Source: Neisseria gonorrhoeae (GTDB lineage Bacteria; Pseudomonadota; Gammaproteobacteria; Burkholderiales; Neisseriaceae). From it: 64,000 nt of DNA. The position numbers were made by a program, and so were the translations under genes. The notes under the pieces are model-generated. The model made no database searches. It saw only the letters and a list, made by a program, of their open reading frames with translations, and was not told where the DNA came from. The stretch is taken from contig NZ_QNRU01000005.1 in assembly GCF_003315235.1 (NCBI RefSeq), positions 25,021-89,020 on the forward strand. Reading direction: 5' to 3'. Below, piece after piece: positions 40,432-51,494 of this stretch (positions within the stretch are counted from its first letter, which is position 1; each line of letters begins with the position of its first letter).

Positions 40432-42457
40432 TTAAAACGTCCACTGTAAATTCAACGCACCTTGTTTAGCGTGATGATGTTTGCTTGTTTGGCGGTTGAA
40501 TGAGGCTTGCAAGGTTAAGTGAGATTTGATTTTCGCTGCTACACCTAATTGAGTTTCAATTACCGTCTTATTGTTTATCACTCGACGATCCCCGTCTATT
40601 TCCACACCGAAAGGTTTTTGTTGGTAGATTGAATTGACAGCAACAAATGGTTGGAAAGTGACGCCATTAGTGAAAGCAAATTGCGCTTTAGCTTGAACGC
40701 CCACTCGGCTTTGTAATTGGCGGGAGCCAAGCAAATTCACTTGGGCATTTTCGCTATCGCTGAATTTTCCGTTTACCCCCAAATAAGTCAATTGCGCCTG
40801 TGGTTGTAGGTAAACACGAAGGCTGTTGCCCTTTTTAGTGAAGTGTTCCGCCAATAACGCATTGTGACCCGCTTCAATTGAGGCAGTAATACCTTTTGAA
40901 GTAAAACGTTCTGTAGCATATTCAGTGTTAATGCGGTGGCGGAAACGTTGATATTGCATCCAGCTATCAACATACGCACCTGTCTGTTTGTCCTGAAGCT
41001 GATGCCAAGTGGCGTAAACGCCCGCACCAAAGCCTTTCACATTTCCCGTTGTAAGATTGTCTGTATCCGGATTGCGGAAAGTGCTGCGTTGTTCTGCTTG
41101 TCCGCCCATTAAGCCAATAGAAAGTTGATTACTTTCGTTTTGCCATGTGAACACCTCGCCGCCGAGTTGCACACCTTTTCGATAGCCTTCTACAGGTGCT
41201 GTTTACCTTGCACCCATTGGTTGGAATGTCCGTCAATCACACGCAACCACAAGCCTTTGCGTGGTAAAGTGCGGTCGAAAATATCACTGTTTTTGTCGTT
41301 CAAACGCAAGGCGAATAAGGTATTGGCGGCTTGAGCCTGTTGTGCATAAATCGCAATATCATCGCGTTCTTGCACTTTGGTAAAAAAGCCCTCTGGGCGT
41401 TGTTGTAAAGAGAGCGTATAAATTCCCTTTCGGTATTTACTGGAAAGTCTAAAGGCATCTTTATCTGCGGTGTCATTTACTTTGACAATTTGATGCCCGT
41501 CTAGGTGTTTCAAATTATCCAACGCTTTTCCCTCAAAAATAATATCTGATGTGCCAGTTATATTTTTTTCAAAAGTTAAAACTGGTATTTCAGGGACTTT
41601 ATCTTTTAGATCGTAAGCAAAACGAAAGCGAGCTCCGCCAGCATAATCTTCTTTTACGAGTAAACTTTCATTTTTAGTGTTGAAACGAATTTCAGCATTT
41701 TTTGTTATTAAATAATCAATATTAGAGTTCCAACGGGGTTCCCATAGAGAATTTGTTAATTCTAATGCTCCCAAATCAATCGTTTGTCCGATAACGTGCG
41801 AGTTGTCTGTAACCTCAATATAGTGGAATGGATCTAAACCAGCATATAGATGCTCTTGCCAACCAGTAAGCTTATTAAGTGTTGGGCGAAGCCATTCGAT
41901 ATAATTACCTACAGATAAAATTTCGCTGTTGATATGGCTATTTTTTATTTGTGATGCTAAGGCGAAAATATCGCTCTTTATTAATATTGGGCCATAGTTT
42001 CCGAAGGATGAAATTTTACAATTATCATTATTGGAATTCTCAGTATTTACACAGTCCTTAAAATATTGCCGGAGTGGTTTTTCTTCTTCCCCATTTCTTT
42101 TTTCAACCCCGAAACCTCGGGCGAAGCCAACAAGGTAATCTTCAGTGTATTCCTTGTCATAAAAAGAAATCTTTTTTGAGTTGTTGATGTTTTCGAATTG
42201 GTGTGTTTTAGAGGATAGTGCGGGAACTTTGAGAGAGTTCTGAGAGCTACCATTCGTCGGTTTTAAAAGATAAGTTTCTTGTTTCCAGTATTCGCTGCTT
42301 TTATCTCTAAGTTTTTTTTAAGCGATCAATTTGCTCATTTGTTAATTTAGAATTGTCGTAAACGTAATCAACAGCCAAAAGCGGAGAGGTATAAAGAATA
42401 GAAAAAAATAGACTTATAATAAATGATTTTTTAAACTTCTGCTTGCTTCGAGTTTCA
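40432..42457 (-). pseudogene. autB: Autotransporter AutB-like (Lav family), inactivated
   Basis: Type V secretion autotransporter. The C-terminal beta-barrel (40432-41172) ends in GALNLQWTF, a proper outer-membrane signal; the passenger runs in frame from about 42300 to 41193. Three lesions: (1) with only two AAGC units (42441-42448) the ATG at 42457 reads 14 codons and stops, while the signal peptide (KKSFIISLFFSILYTSPLLA) is in another frame; (2) an eight-A run at 42312-42319 throws the frame after IDRLKK; (3) one A is missing near 41205, after WVQGK, ending at TAG 41190. Restoring each reads through. autB naming rests on Haemophilus flanks, AAGC tract and position between lip and smpB. Confidence 0.82.
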
Positions 42458-42656
42458 TAATAAATTTTCCTTTATCAAGTAAAAATAAATAGGGCGTGGA
42501 TTTTAGCATAAAACTGAACAAAAAATGTCATTTAGTTCAAATTTTCTCTATTTATTTCTTATTTATTAAAAGTAAACGTTTGCTTTTTGCTATTTTGTCA
42601 AGCCGGTTTGAAAATGTGTATAATTGCCCTCGTTATTTACAAAAATTTCAGGAAAA

Positions 42657-42783
42657 ATGACCGCACTTTACCCTTGGCTAATGCCAATTTATCATCAAAT
42701 TGCTCAAACCTTTGACGAAGGTTTGGGGCATCATGCTGTGCTGATTAAAGCGGATGCTGGTTTAAGTGTAGAACGTTTACGCA
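42657..42783 (+). pseudogene. holB: 5' fragment of Haemophilus-type holB
   Basis: ATG 42657 starts MTALYPWLMPIYHQIAQTF, then DEGLGHHAVLIKADAGLSVE, the N-terminus of the Haemophilus DNA polymerase III delta-prime subunit. It breaks off at about 42783, where native sequence upstream of smpB resumes. Non-functional scrap marking the right edge of the transferred DNA. Confidence 0.8.
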
Positions 42784-42829
42784 TCAGGCGGCAGCCTTGC
42801 CCGTACCGTCTGAAGCATTGTTTCCACAA

Positions 42830-43276
42830 TCAGCGCGTATGCTTAATCAACCGCTGTTTCTCGCGTTTCCAGTCGGCTTCCTTCATACTTTGTCGTTTAT
42901 CGTGCTGTTTCTTACCTTTTGCCAAACCGATTTCCATCTTGATTTTTCCGCGTGAAAAATGCAAATCCAGCGGCACGATGGTGTAACCTGCACGTTCGGT
43001 TTTTCCGATTAACTTATTGATTTCCGACTGTTTTAATAACAGTTTGCGCGGACGTACGGCATCCGGTTTGATGTGTGTCGAAGCCGTAGGCAAAGCCGTA
43101 ATATGGCAGCCGACCAGATAAAACGCATCTTTTTTCCAATAGATATAACTCTCTTTAAGCTGTACGCGCGCGGCGCGGATTGCTTTGACTTCCCAGCCTT
43201 CCAAGACCAAACCGGCTTCAATCCGGTCTTCAATGAAAAAATCGTGAAATGCTTTTTTATTGTTCGCAATAGCCAT
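42830..43276 (-). CDS. smpB: tmRNA-binding protein SmpB
   Basis: 148 residues. SmpB carries tmRNA to stalled ribosomes for trans-translation. Motifs: [59 protein letters not shown] and a lysine-rich C-terminal tail ([20 protein letters not shown]) that enters the mRNA channel. ATG 43276 chosen over an upstream pair. Its 3' end lies only about 45 bp from the edge of the Haemophilus block. Confidence 0.96.
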   Translation of the reverse strand: MAIANNKKAFHDFFIEDRIEAGLVLEGWEVKAIRAARVQLKESYIYWKKDAFYLVGCHITALPTASTHIKPDAVRPRKLLLKQSEINKLIGKTERAGYTIVPLDLHFSRGKIKMEIGLAKGKKQHDKRQSMKEADWKREKQRLIKHTR

Positions 43277-43330
43277 AAACATCCTATCAATATCCGCCGT
43301 CAGACGGTATAAATCCGAAAACAGAAGCCA

Positions 43331-44341
43331 TCATACCGCCTCTTCAACCGCCTGCACAATCTTCTCGGGATACAGCCTGTTGAGGCAGTCGGTATGCCCC
43401 AACGGGCATTCACGTTTGAAACAGGGCGAACATTCCAAGTGCAGGCTGACGATTTTCGCCCTGTCGCTCAAAGGCGGCGTATGCGTCGGGCTGGAAGAAC
43501 CGTAAACCGCCACTACCTTCCTGCCCAAAGCAGCCGCCAAATGCATCAGCCCGCTGTCGTTGCACACGACCGTGTCCGCCAACGACAGCAAATCCATTGC
43601 CTGCGACAAATCGGTTTTGCCGCACAAATTGACACACATGCCGTCTGAAAGGCAGTTGATTTCTTCGGCGATTTCATTATCTTTTTGCGAACCGAACAAC
43701 CAAACCTGCCAACCCGCCTCCGAATAGTGTTTGCCCAACTCGGCAAAATGCCTTGCCGGCCAACGCTTTGCCGGCCCGAATTCCGCACCCGGGCAAAAAG
43801 CCAGAACAGGCTTTCCAAGATTCAAACCGAAAGTTTCGACAGAAATTTCCCGCCGCCGTTCATCAATGGAAAACTCGGGGAATCTCGAATGCCCGTCAAA
43901 ATCTTCCTGACTCTGATGCGCGAGAGCCGTATATCGGTCCACCATCAAAGGCAGACGTTCCTTATCCAGCCTGCGTATATCGTTCAACAGAAAATAACGG
44001 CTTTCGCCGACATAACCCGTTCTTTTTCCGATGCCCGTTGCCAGCGCGATGACTGCCGACTTCAAAGAACCCGGCAACACGATAACCCTGTCGTATCCGC
44101 GCCGTCCCAACTCCCTGCCGACCCGCCAACGGCGTTTCAGCTCCAACGCACCGTGTCCGAACGGATTTTCAAGAATCTCATTCACTTCCGGCATACGCTC
44201 GAACACCGCCATCGACCACTTCGGTGCGAACACATCAATCGTGCAACCGGGATGAAGTTTCTTCAAACGGCGGAACAAGGGCTGGGTCATCACGCAGTCG
44301 CCTATCCAACTGGGAGAAATAATCAGGATTTTGATAGACAT
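43331..44341 (-). CDS. waaF: ADP-heptose:LPS heptosyltransferase II
   Basis: 336 residues, GT9 family. Adds the second heptose to the inner core of lipooligosaccharide. Motifs: ISPSWIGDCVMTQPLFRRL near the start and, in the C-terminal donor domain, PGAEFGPAKRWPARHFAELG and VVCNDSGLMHLAAALGRKVV with the catalytic Asp region. Loss truncates LOS to a deep-rough form in meningococci. Start ATG 44341. smpB follows at about 55 bp. Confidence 0.95.
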   Translation of the reverse strand: MSIKILIISPSWIGDCVMTQPLFRRLKKLHPGCTIDVFAPKWSMAVFERMPEVNEILENPFGHGALELKRRWRVGRELGRRGYDRVIVLPGSLKSAVIALATGIGKRTGYVGESRYFLLNDIRRLDKERLPLMVDRYTALAHQSQEDFDGHSRFPEFSIDERRREISVETFGLNLGKPVLAFCPGAEFGPAKRWPARHFAELGKHYSEAGWQVWLFGSQKDNEIAEEINCLSDGMCVNLCGKTDLSQAMDLLSLADTVVCNDSGLMHLAAALGRKVVAVYGSSSPTHTPPLSDRAKIVSLHLECSPCFKRECPLGHTDCLNRLYPEKIVQAVEEAV

Positions 44342-44471
44342 AAAACGAAACCGAAATCAGACAGGCAGAATTTTACCGCGAAACCGTTGGAAAACCTATC
44401 TCGCCGCATTCCGAGCGCCGGACGTGCAAATGTGAAAAAGCCCGAACATTCAAGTTCGGGCTTCAAAATTC

Positions 44472-44547
44472 TGGCTCCCCGACCTGGGCTCGAACCAGGG
44501 ACCTGCGGATTAACAGTCCGTCGCTCTACCGACTGAGCTATCGGGGA
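44472..44547 (-). tRNA. tRNA-Asn (GTT anticodon)
   Basis: 76 nt with encoded CCA. The acceptor stem TCCCCGA pairs with TCGGGGA, the anticodon loop reads CTGTTAA with anticodon GTT, and the T-arm GGTTCGAGCC is standard. The discriminator is G. It sits alone upstream of waaF on the same strand. Confidence 0.97.
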
Positions 44548-44737
44548 ATGGGGCGTATTATAGCGTCCGGAAAAAATGTGTCAATCCTTAATTTTGGAAA
44601 AATGGGCGACAAAACGACAAGCATATGAATCAGAAAGACATTAAGACCGATGCCTTAAAAGGATTGCCGTTGTATGAATTTTCACAGCCGTCATCACACC
44701 ATATTTAAGCCCGATGAGCCGTTCTGCATTTCCCCGC

Positions 44738-45490
44738 TTAAAACAATGCCGTCTGAACTTCGCCGCGTTCCAAAGCCAGTAAAAACTGTTTGCGGTTCAA
44801 CCCGCCCGCGTAGCCGGTCAGTTTGCCGTCGCTGCCGATGACGCGGTGGCAGGGAATCATGACAGACACCTTGTTCTGCCCGTTGGCGGCGGCAACGGCG
44901 CGGACGGCTTTGGGGTTGCCCAAACGCTGCGCCTGCTCCTTATAACTGCGCGTTTCGCCGTAAGGAATCGCCAAAAGCGCGTCCCACGCCTGTTTTTGAA
45001 ACGCCGTACCAATCATTTCCAAGGGCGTGGCAAAGGTTTTCAGACGGCATTGGAAATACAAATCCAATTCCTGACGCAAAAATTGCATCCGCCCGTCTTC
45101 CCGAAACACAAACCGTCCGCGCAAGGCTTTTTGGACGGCGGCAATTTCCTGCTCCATATGTTTCTGTCCGACAAACTCCAGCAGGCACAATCCCTTAACG
45201 CCGAACACCGCCAACATCTCGCCCAAAGGCGTGGCAATGGCGGCACACACCAGCTCGTTCAAGCTGTCGGGATAACGTAATTCCAACAGACGGATGGCGC
45301 GGCGGATACGGACATATTCTTCAGGCGCGCAGCCGATATTGTCCCAAAAATCCCGCTCGAACTGCCCGGCTTCGCATTCCGTCAGATTGGGATACGGCAT
45401 AACGCCGCACTCAAAAACCCGGGTTTCGAGGCAATGGCGGATTTCATCCCATTTTGACGGCAGATTGTTTAAGGAAGGCAGGGTAATCAT
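44738..45490 (-). CDS. ogt: Methylated-DNA--protein-cysteine methyltransferase
   Basis: 250 residues. The C-terminal domain carries the active-site VMIPCHRVIGSDGKLTGYAGG (Cys of PCHR), which takes methyl groups from O6-methylguanine irreversibly. Residues 1-75 (EYVRIRRAIRLLELRYPDSL) look like the remainder of an AraC-like helix-turn-helix as in Ada C-terminal halves, so it is Ada-like but without the zinc-cysteine N-domain. Start ATG 45490; longer frames lack support. Could be labelled ada or ogt. Confidence 0.88.
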   Translation of the reverse strand: MITLPSLNNLPSKWDEIRHCLETRVFECGVMPYPNLTECEAGQFERDFWDNIGCAPEEYVRIRRAIRLLELRYPDSLNELVCAAIATPLGEMLAVFGVKGLCLLEFVGQKHMEQEIAAVQKALRGRFVFREDGRMQFLRQELDLYFQCRLKTFATPLEMIGTAFQKQAWDALLAIPYGETRSYKEQAQRLGNPKAVRAVAAANGQNKVSVMIPCHRVIGSDGKLTGYAGGLNRKQFLLALERGEVQTALF

Positions 45491-45839
45491 TCGTTTGCTC
45501 CGTATCCCTATCATAAATTTGACGGCGAAATCCCCGATTTCCGCCATTCCCGCACGCCGGTACAGGAACAGGCTGCGGCGGAAACCTTGAGGGTCTGGTT
45601 GCGGCAATGCCTAAATATACAATATTTCCAAAGCATCAGGGAAAGGAATGTTTCAACACACAGGACGACACATAAAGCGTCGCCCTATGAAAAATTTCAG
45701 ACGGCCTTCAAAGGGTCGTCTGAAACCACGATTTTTGCATTTGCGCATTCCGGCACATCATCCAACCGTTTCGGCACATTCCTGCCGCCGTTGACAGCCT
45801 ATAATGAATCCGCTTATTCATCAAGCAAAGGAATCATCT
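45491..45839. other. Intergenic region upstream of the ybhB-like gene, with REP2 fragment
   Basis: About 350 bp. It contains a partial REP2-type element (45650-45690) and an imperfect uptake-sequence hairpin (45697-45725). A TATAAT at 45799 is a candidate -10 for the ybhB-like gene. Confidence 0.5.
45650..45690 (+). repeat. REP2-type element, 5' fragment
   Basis: GTTTCAACACACAGGACGAC and the next 20 bp match the start of the elements at 23618 and 47221; the 3' half is missing and is replaced by uptake-sequence-containing DNA. Confidence 0.7.
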
Positions 45840-46397
45840 ATGCAAACCCGCATCCTCTCCGCCGTACTGCTGGCTTTTTCAACCGCTGCCTTTGCCGGGG
45901 GCGCATTCACGCTGCAATTCGACAACCCGTCCGAAGACGGCGGCTTCACGCAAAACCAGCTTTTGAGCGCGCCTTACGGCTTCGGCTGTTCGGGCGGCAA
46001 TGCTTCGCCCGCGCTGTCGTGGAAAAACCCGCCCGCAGGGACAAAAAGTTTCGTCCTGACCGTTTACGATAAAGACGCGCCGATCGGTCTGGACCGGATG
46101 CACTGGGTGGTCGCCGACATTCCCGCCGATGTCCGCCGCCTGCCCGCAGGCATTACCGCACAATGAGGCAGGCCGCCCAAAGGCGCGCTGCAAACCCGCA
46201 CGGACTTCGGCGCGCCGGGCTACGGCGGCGCGTGTCCTCCCGAAGGCAGGAAACACCGCTACGAATTCACGCTTACCGCGCTGAAAGTCGCCAAGCTGCC
46301 GAACATCACCGCCGAATCCACACCCGTGCTGGTCGGTTTCTCCACTAAGGCAAACAGCTTGGGCGAAGCGAAACTCACGGTCGAACACCGACGCTGA
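45840..46397 (+). pseudogene. YbhB/YbcL (PEBP-like) exported protein with premature stop
   Basis: A signal peptide (ILSAVLLAFSTAAFA) is followed by a phosphatidylethanolamine-binding-protein fold: NPSEDGGF, CSGGNASPALSWKNPPAGTK, VYDKDAPIGLDRMHWVVADIP. The frame is open for 185 codons to 46397 except for a TGA at 46164-46166 after ITAQ; the part beyond it (DFGAPGYGGACPPEGRKHRY and onward) is the normal continuation. So a single nonsense change removes about 75 C-terminal residues including the ligand-site HRYEFTLTAL strand. Overlaps the convergent araC-like gene by 23 bp. Confidence 0.85.
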
Positions 46398-47219
46398 CCT
46401 GCCCCGTGCGCCGATATGCCGCCGGCTCCGCTTCCGAGCGGACCACCGACGGTACGCAACCGAACAGCTCTTTGAAGCGCGCGCTGAAACGGGACGGGCA
46501 GTCATAGCCAACCGCGCCGGCAATCTGCGCTACCGACCATTGCGTAACCTGCAACAGCGTCAGCGCGCGCATCATGCGTACATCCGTCAGCAGCGTACGG
46601 AAATTCGTGTCCTGCCGCGCCAACCGCCGCCGCAACGCCGCCTCGCTGCAATTAAGCCGCTGCGCCAGCATTGCCGACGACCAGTCCGCAGCCACATCGG
46701 CAGTAATCAGTTTGCGGATTTGCCGCATCAGGTTGACGCCTCCGTACACGGCAAAACCGATGCCGTCATGCTGCAACCACGCCAACACGCCGCATTGTGC
46801 GGCACTTCTTCATCCGCCAGTACCGCAGCCGCATAATCAAACGCCGCGCCCATACGCCCGGGGTGCGGCAGCTTCACCGCATCGCACACTGCCTGCGCCG
46901 TCCCGTATTGTGCGGCGAACCTTTCTACGGTTTCCTGTTCGAAAGCAATCCATTGCGCCTGATAGAGGCCGTCTGAATCGGGAATATTGATGACGTCAAA
47001 CGTCTGCCCGCCTGCCAAGCCGACAGCCTCACCCGCCGCAATCCTCAATTCGCGCCCCGCCCACCGCAGCTTCTTGCATCCGCGCCGCACGATAACCACG
47101 GTCGGTTCATATACCGCCACGCTGCGGTACAAGGCGGTATGATGTTGCACGATGCCGCCTAAAGCACCCAATCGTTCACGCGTATGAAAGTAATTTGACG
47201 GCACGGTTATATTCCTCAA
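46375..47219 (-). pseudogene. AraC-family transcriptional regulator, frameshifted
   Basis: The N-terminal ligand domain is open from 47219 to about 46800 (VVIVRRGCKKLRWAGRELRI, then AAGEAVGLAGGQTFDVIN). The C-terminal AraC DNA-binding domain (ALRRRLARQDTNFRTLLTDV, then VAQIAGAVGYDCPSRFSARF) is open from about 46790 to 46375 in another frame. The frames join at PHNAA-[shift]-LAWLQHD near 46795, consistent with a one- or two-base deletion in GCGGCGTGTTGG. The intact protein would be about 280 residues. Next to the broken ybhB-like gene it may have regulated. Confidence 0.83.
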
Positions 47220-47220
47220 T

Positions 47221-47335
47221 GTTTCAACACACAGGGCCGCACATAAGGCGCAGCCCTGTTTACCCTGATTTGGAAGGGGTTACTTCCCAAAAAATAAACC
47301 AAAATTCTACTGCCCTGAAGGGCAGGGTTTCAACC
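47221..47335. repeat. REP2-type element, third copy
   Basis: Begins GTTTCAACACACAGG and ends GGGCAGGGTTTCAACC, like the element at 23618 but with a diverged middle. Orientation reads away from the araC-like gene start. It is not followed by a gene on the plus strand. Confidence 0.7.
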
Positions 47336-47590
47336 ATATTCCGTCGGTGTGCCTGCAACTTAGCTCCCTCCCCTGTGGGGAGGGTCGGAGGGAGGGTAAA
47401 ACGTGGCAGATACAGACAATATTTCCGTTGCCGTCCCAATGCCCTCTCCCTAACCCTCTCCCACGGGAGAGGGAATGGATTACCGTTCAAATAAATCGCT
47501 CTACATAAAAATCAATGCGTTATCTCAAACTCATGTTGGGTCTAATCAGATTGTCGGACATCCATATCCGACAACCAGCCCATCTTTTTT
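47336..47590. other. Intergenic repeat-rich stretch between REP2 copy and dapE
   Basis: Contains CTCCCTCCCC / GGGGAGGG and CCCTCTCCC / GGGAGAGGG inverted runs (47362-47475), typical dispersed neisserial intergenic sequence. No gene seen. Confidence 0.45.
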
Positions 47591-48835
<1,245 letters not shown>

Positions 48836-48848
48836 TCAGTTTTCTGAA

Positions 48849-49469
48849 TCATTTGCCGTGACAGGCTTCGTAAAGCGGCAGTAAATCTTCCACCGTTTCG
48901 GCTATCCATTTTGCTACATCCTGCTTGCCCAAATCGTCGCGCTCAATGTGTTTGCCGATGCAGAAAAAGTCTTCGTCGTTTTGCAACCTTCGGTCGGATT
49001 CGCTTTGTTGTGCGACGGTGCGGTAGTCGTCATATTCGCTTTCCGCGCCGTGCCACATATCGAATGCGGCGTATTTTTCGGTATCGAAATCATCCAGCCA
49101 GCGGTTGTACTCGGGCAGCGCAATCGGCGACACGTCGGCTTTGTAGCAATGCCAGTCCAAGCTGACGCTCAGGCGGCGGCGGTTGAGCAGTATCGACAGG
49201 ATGGCGGCGGAATTTTTGTATTGGGCGTATTTGAAGTAGGCGAAGAAATGGGCGCGAACCTGCCAGCCGTTACACCAGCGTTCGATATGCGGCGGGGCGA
49301 AAGGTTCGCTCAAATCTGCGGCGACCTGCTGTATCAACTGCTGCCATATCTGCCAGTTTTCCTTGTAGTCGGCTTTGATTTGCGGAATGCTCTCGGGCTG
49401 GTATTTTTTGAGCTGGGCAAACTGGAAAAACGGGATATTGAACAAATCGCAGCTTTTGGGCGTCAGCAT
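48849..49469 (-). CDS. HI_0552-type protein of unknown function
   Basis: 206 residues, soluble. Opens TPKSCDLFNIPFFQFAQLKKY, then contains WCNGWQVRAHFFAYFKYAQY and SLDWHCYKADVSPIALPEYN. I recognise it as the HI_0552 family of small cytoplasmic proteins, for which no function is known. Start ATG 49469, between hemerythrin-like and dapE genes, all on the minus strand. Confidence 0.7.
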   Translation of the reverse strand: MLTPKSCDLFNIPFFQFAQLKKYQPESIPQIKADYKENWQIWQQLIQQVAADLSEPFAPPHIERWCNGWQVRAHFFAYFKYAQYKNSAAILSILLNRRRLSVSLDWHCYKADVSPIALPEYNRWLDDFDTEKYAAFDMWHGAESEYDDYRTVAQQSESDRRLQNDEDFFCIGKHIERDDLGKQDVAKWIAETVEDLLPLYEACHGK

Positions 49470-49502
49470 AATATATCCTTGAGACGATTGTTTCAGACGG
49501 CA

Positions 49503-50012
49503 TTATTTGCACCGGCGCGCCGCCATGATTTCGCCGATTTCGGTCAGCTTCTCTTCGGGGATAAACGTTTTGCCCATGTCGAACAAAGGCTCTTCAATCG
49601 CCAGATGCACATCATATCCCTCCACAAAGCGTTTGAACGCTTCCGCATCGGGGATATAAGCGTTGTCTGCTTCGAGTTTGGCAAATTCGGCGGAAACAGC
49701 CGCCCAGTTGTCGTACAGCCCGATATGTTGGCGCAACAGCTCGTCCACGCCTTCACGGGCTTGCGGCGCGTATTGCAGCAGCAGCGGGAAAAAGTTTTCT
49801 TCTTCGTCCTCATGGTGCAGCGGCGCGGCAACGTTGAAATACCGGGAGATTTGGCGGATGGTTTGCAAAACAAGCTGATTGCAGCCGTTTTCGGCGATAT
49901 AGCCCGACAACATAGCAATCTGGCCGCAAAAACGGCGCACTTTGCCGTGGCAGGCATACAGCATTTCAATCGGTTCGGCAAAGGTAACGCTTTGGGTTTC
50001 AAACGGATTCAT
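49503..50012 (-). CDS. Hemerythrin-like (HHE) domain protein
   Basis: 169 residues, helical. Iron-ligand-type histidines and acids appear in [33 protein letters not shown] and [12 protein letters not shown], the spacing of HHE cation-binding domains, which form a di-iron site that binds oxygen or senses nitric oxide. A role in stress or iron-sulfur repair is inference. Start ATG 50012. Followed at 33 bp by the HI_0552-type gene. Confidence 0.85.
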   Translation of the reverse strand: MNPFETQSVTFAEPIEMLYACHGKVRRFCGQIAMLSGYIAENGCNQLVLQTIRQISRYFNVAAPLHHEDEEENFFPLLLQYAPQAREGVDELLRQHIGLYDNWAAVSAEFAKLEADNAYIPDAEAFKRFVEGYDVHLAIEEPLFDMGKTFIPEEKLTEIGEIMAARRCK

Positions 50013-50106
50013 GTTTTCGTTCTCAACGGGGACTTTTCAAGCAGTCATTTTATAATAAAACAGCCTGCACAAAGCAGGCTGTCTGTCTTTTGAAACTTTA
50101 AGCGGA

Positions 50107-50658
50107 TTAATCGACCAAAGTCACTTTGCCGTTCATCAAAGCACCGTGACCCGGGAAGGTGCAGGCAAATTTGTAGTCGCCGTCAGCCAATTTGGCAGGA
50201 TCCAAAGTCAGGGAAGACTCTTCGCCGCCGCCGATCAGTTTGGTGTGGGCAACAACGCGCGCATCGTCAGGTTTGACATAGTCGGTATCGGCAGCACCTA
50301 CGCCGTCTTTAAATACGCCGTCCATGTCTTCAGCTTTGGCAATCACAAGGTTGTGACCCATGCTGGCTTTGGGTTGCGTACCGGTATGTTTCAGAGTGAT
50401 GGTGAACTCTTTACATGCTTTGCTGACTTGGATGTCTTTGGTGTTGAACTGCATATTGTCGTTGGATTCGACAGTTGCCGCACAGTTGCCGGCAGCAGGG
50501 GCTTCGGCAGCATCTGCAGGAGCAGCTTCGGCGGCAGGCGCTTCGGAAGCGGGTGCTTCACCGGCAGGAGTTGCCTCGGCAGCAGGCGCGGCAGGTTCTT
50601 GAGAGCAGGCAGCCAAACCGATAACGGCGGCAGAAATCAGAGCCAGATAAGCTTTCAT
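50107..50658 (-). CDS. laz: Lipid-modified azurin Laz
   Basis: 183 residues. Lipobox LAAC (Cys at residue 17), a 39-residue Ala-Pro-Glu H.8-like linker, then an azurin cupredoxin. Copper ligands: His in SMGHNLVI, Cys-His-Met in [12 protein letters not shown]. It is a surface lipoprotein that passes electrons and is said to guard against peroxide and copper. The H.8 epitope is shared with Lip at 38315. Start ATG 50658. Confidence 0.96.
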   Translation of the reverse strand: MKAYLALISAAVIGLAACSQEPAAPAAEATPAGEAPASEAPAAEAAPADAAEAPAAGNCAATVESNDNMQFNTKDIQVSKACKEFTITLKHTGTQPKASMGHNLVIAKAEDMDGVFKDGVGAADTDYVKPDDARVVAHTKLIGGGEESSLTLDPAKLADGDYKFACTFPGHGALMNGKVTLVD

Positions 50659-50940
50659 GGTAAATCTCCAATCGATAAAATAATATTCGGTTTTACGGAA
50701 ATCAAAGTGCAACCGCCATTAACAAAACCTTGAAAAAGATTCCGCCGTGTTGCACAAACAGATGTTTCGGGGCGGCATTTTGCTACAAACTTCATTTGAA
50801 ATCAAAGCCTGTTTGCAAGTTTACAATCGTTTACCCAAAAAAAGGGCAATCTTACCCCGAACCTATTTCTTTAATATTAGGGCAGCCGTCCCCCGCCGCG
50901 CAAATATTAACGGATATTTACAACATCCCTGCCGGCCGCC
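50659..50940. other. Intergenic region between laz and dciA
   Basis: About 280 bp, both flanking genes on the minus strand. No gene or uptake sequence. It presumably contains the laz promoter; none is clear. Confidence 0.45.
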
Positions 50941-51363
50941 TTATGCCCCGTACTTCCTGACCAGCTCCTCCAGTGCCTCCGCCAATTCGGGATGCCGTTC
51001 TTCCAACTTTGCCGCCGCCGAATCGAAACTCTCCAACGCAGCCTTACTCAAATGCAGGGTATTGGTTTTCGGCGGTTTTTCCGGTTTTGGAACCAGCCTG
51101 ACCGAAACAGACCGTATCGAAGCATCAAGCCCTGCCAGCTGCGGCAATACCGACGGGGCAATCATCTTCAAACGCGATGCCGCCATATTGTTTGCCGCCA
51201 AAAGGACAAGCCTGCCGTCTTCGATACATGCCGTCTGAAAGTGGGGGTGCAGGTTGGCAGGCAGCAGTTTTTTCACGGCAGCATCCAACCGCCGCCACTG
51301 TCCCGCCTGTTTCAAAAGTCCGGAAAGCAGCGCGTCCCGCCTGCCCAACTGTTCCAAATTCAT
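50941..51363 (-). CDS. dciA: DciA-like replicative helicase loader (DUF721)
   Basis: 140 residues. The N-terminal about 95 residues (LGRRDALLSGLLKQAGQWRR, then LLPANLHPHFQTACIEDGRL) match the DUF721/DciA KH-like domain, which loads the DnaB helicase in bacteria without DnaC. The C-terminal stretch is a charged linker and helix. Placement next to secA is the common DciA neighbourhood in proteobacteria. It runs divergently from secA. Start ATG 51363. Confidence 0.8.
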   Translation of the reverse strand: MNLEQLGRRDALLSGLLKQAGQWRRLDAAVKKLLPANLHPHFQTACIEDGRLVLLAANNMAASRLKMIAPSVLPQLAGLDASIRSVSVRLVPKPEKPPKTNTLHLSKAALESFDSAAAKLEERHPELAEALEELVRKYGA

Positions 51364-51494
51364 AAAACATACACCCCAAAAGATTGAAATACCGCAAACG
51401 CGCCTTTATTTCAGACGGCATTAGCACTTTGCACAAACGCTTGTGTTAAAATCGCGTTTTCGCCCCACTATTATATCAGGCGCAGGAATTATTC

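Larger units (their letters stand above)
40149..42783. mobile_element. Haemophilus-derived island carrying an autotransporter
   Basis: About 2.6 kb bounded by the 3' end of a Haemophilus-type tmk and the first 40 codons of Haemophilus-type holB, genes that are neighbours in Haemophilus. It contains four perfect Haemophilus uptake sequences (AAGTGCGGT or reverse) at 40326-40334, 40364-40372, 41267-41275 and 42660-42668, and no complete neisserial uptake sequence. GC content is visibly lower than on both sides. Transfer by transformation followed by recombination is the simplest explanation; this type of transfer has been described for the lav/autB autotransporters. Confidence 0.85.

Noticed and set aside
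42047..42253. 68-codon minus-strand frame in the autotransporter region
   Set aside because: It lies in a different frame from the continuous passenger reading and has no similarity to it.
42624..42986. 120-codon plus-strand frame over the right island edge
   Set aside because: It is out of frame with the holB fragment (which begins at 42657) and then runs antisense to smpB.
51421..51480. secA promoter from TTGTGT and TATTAT
   Set aside because: The spacing between the two candidate boxes is 22 bp, too long for a sigma-70 promoter.
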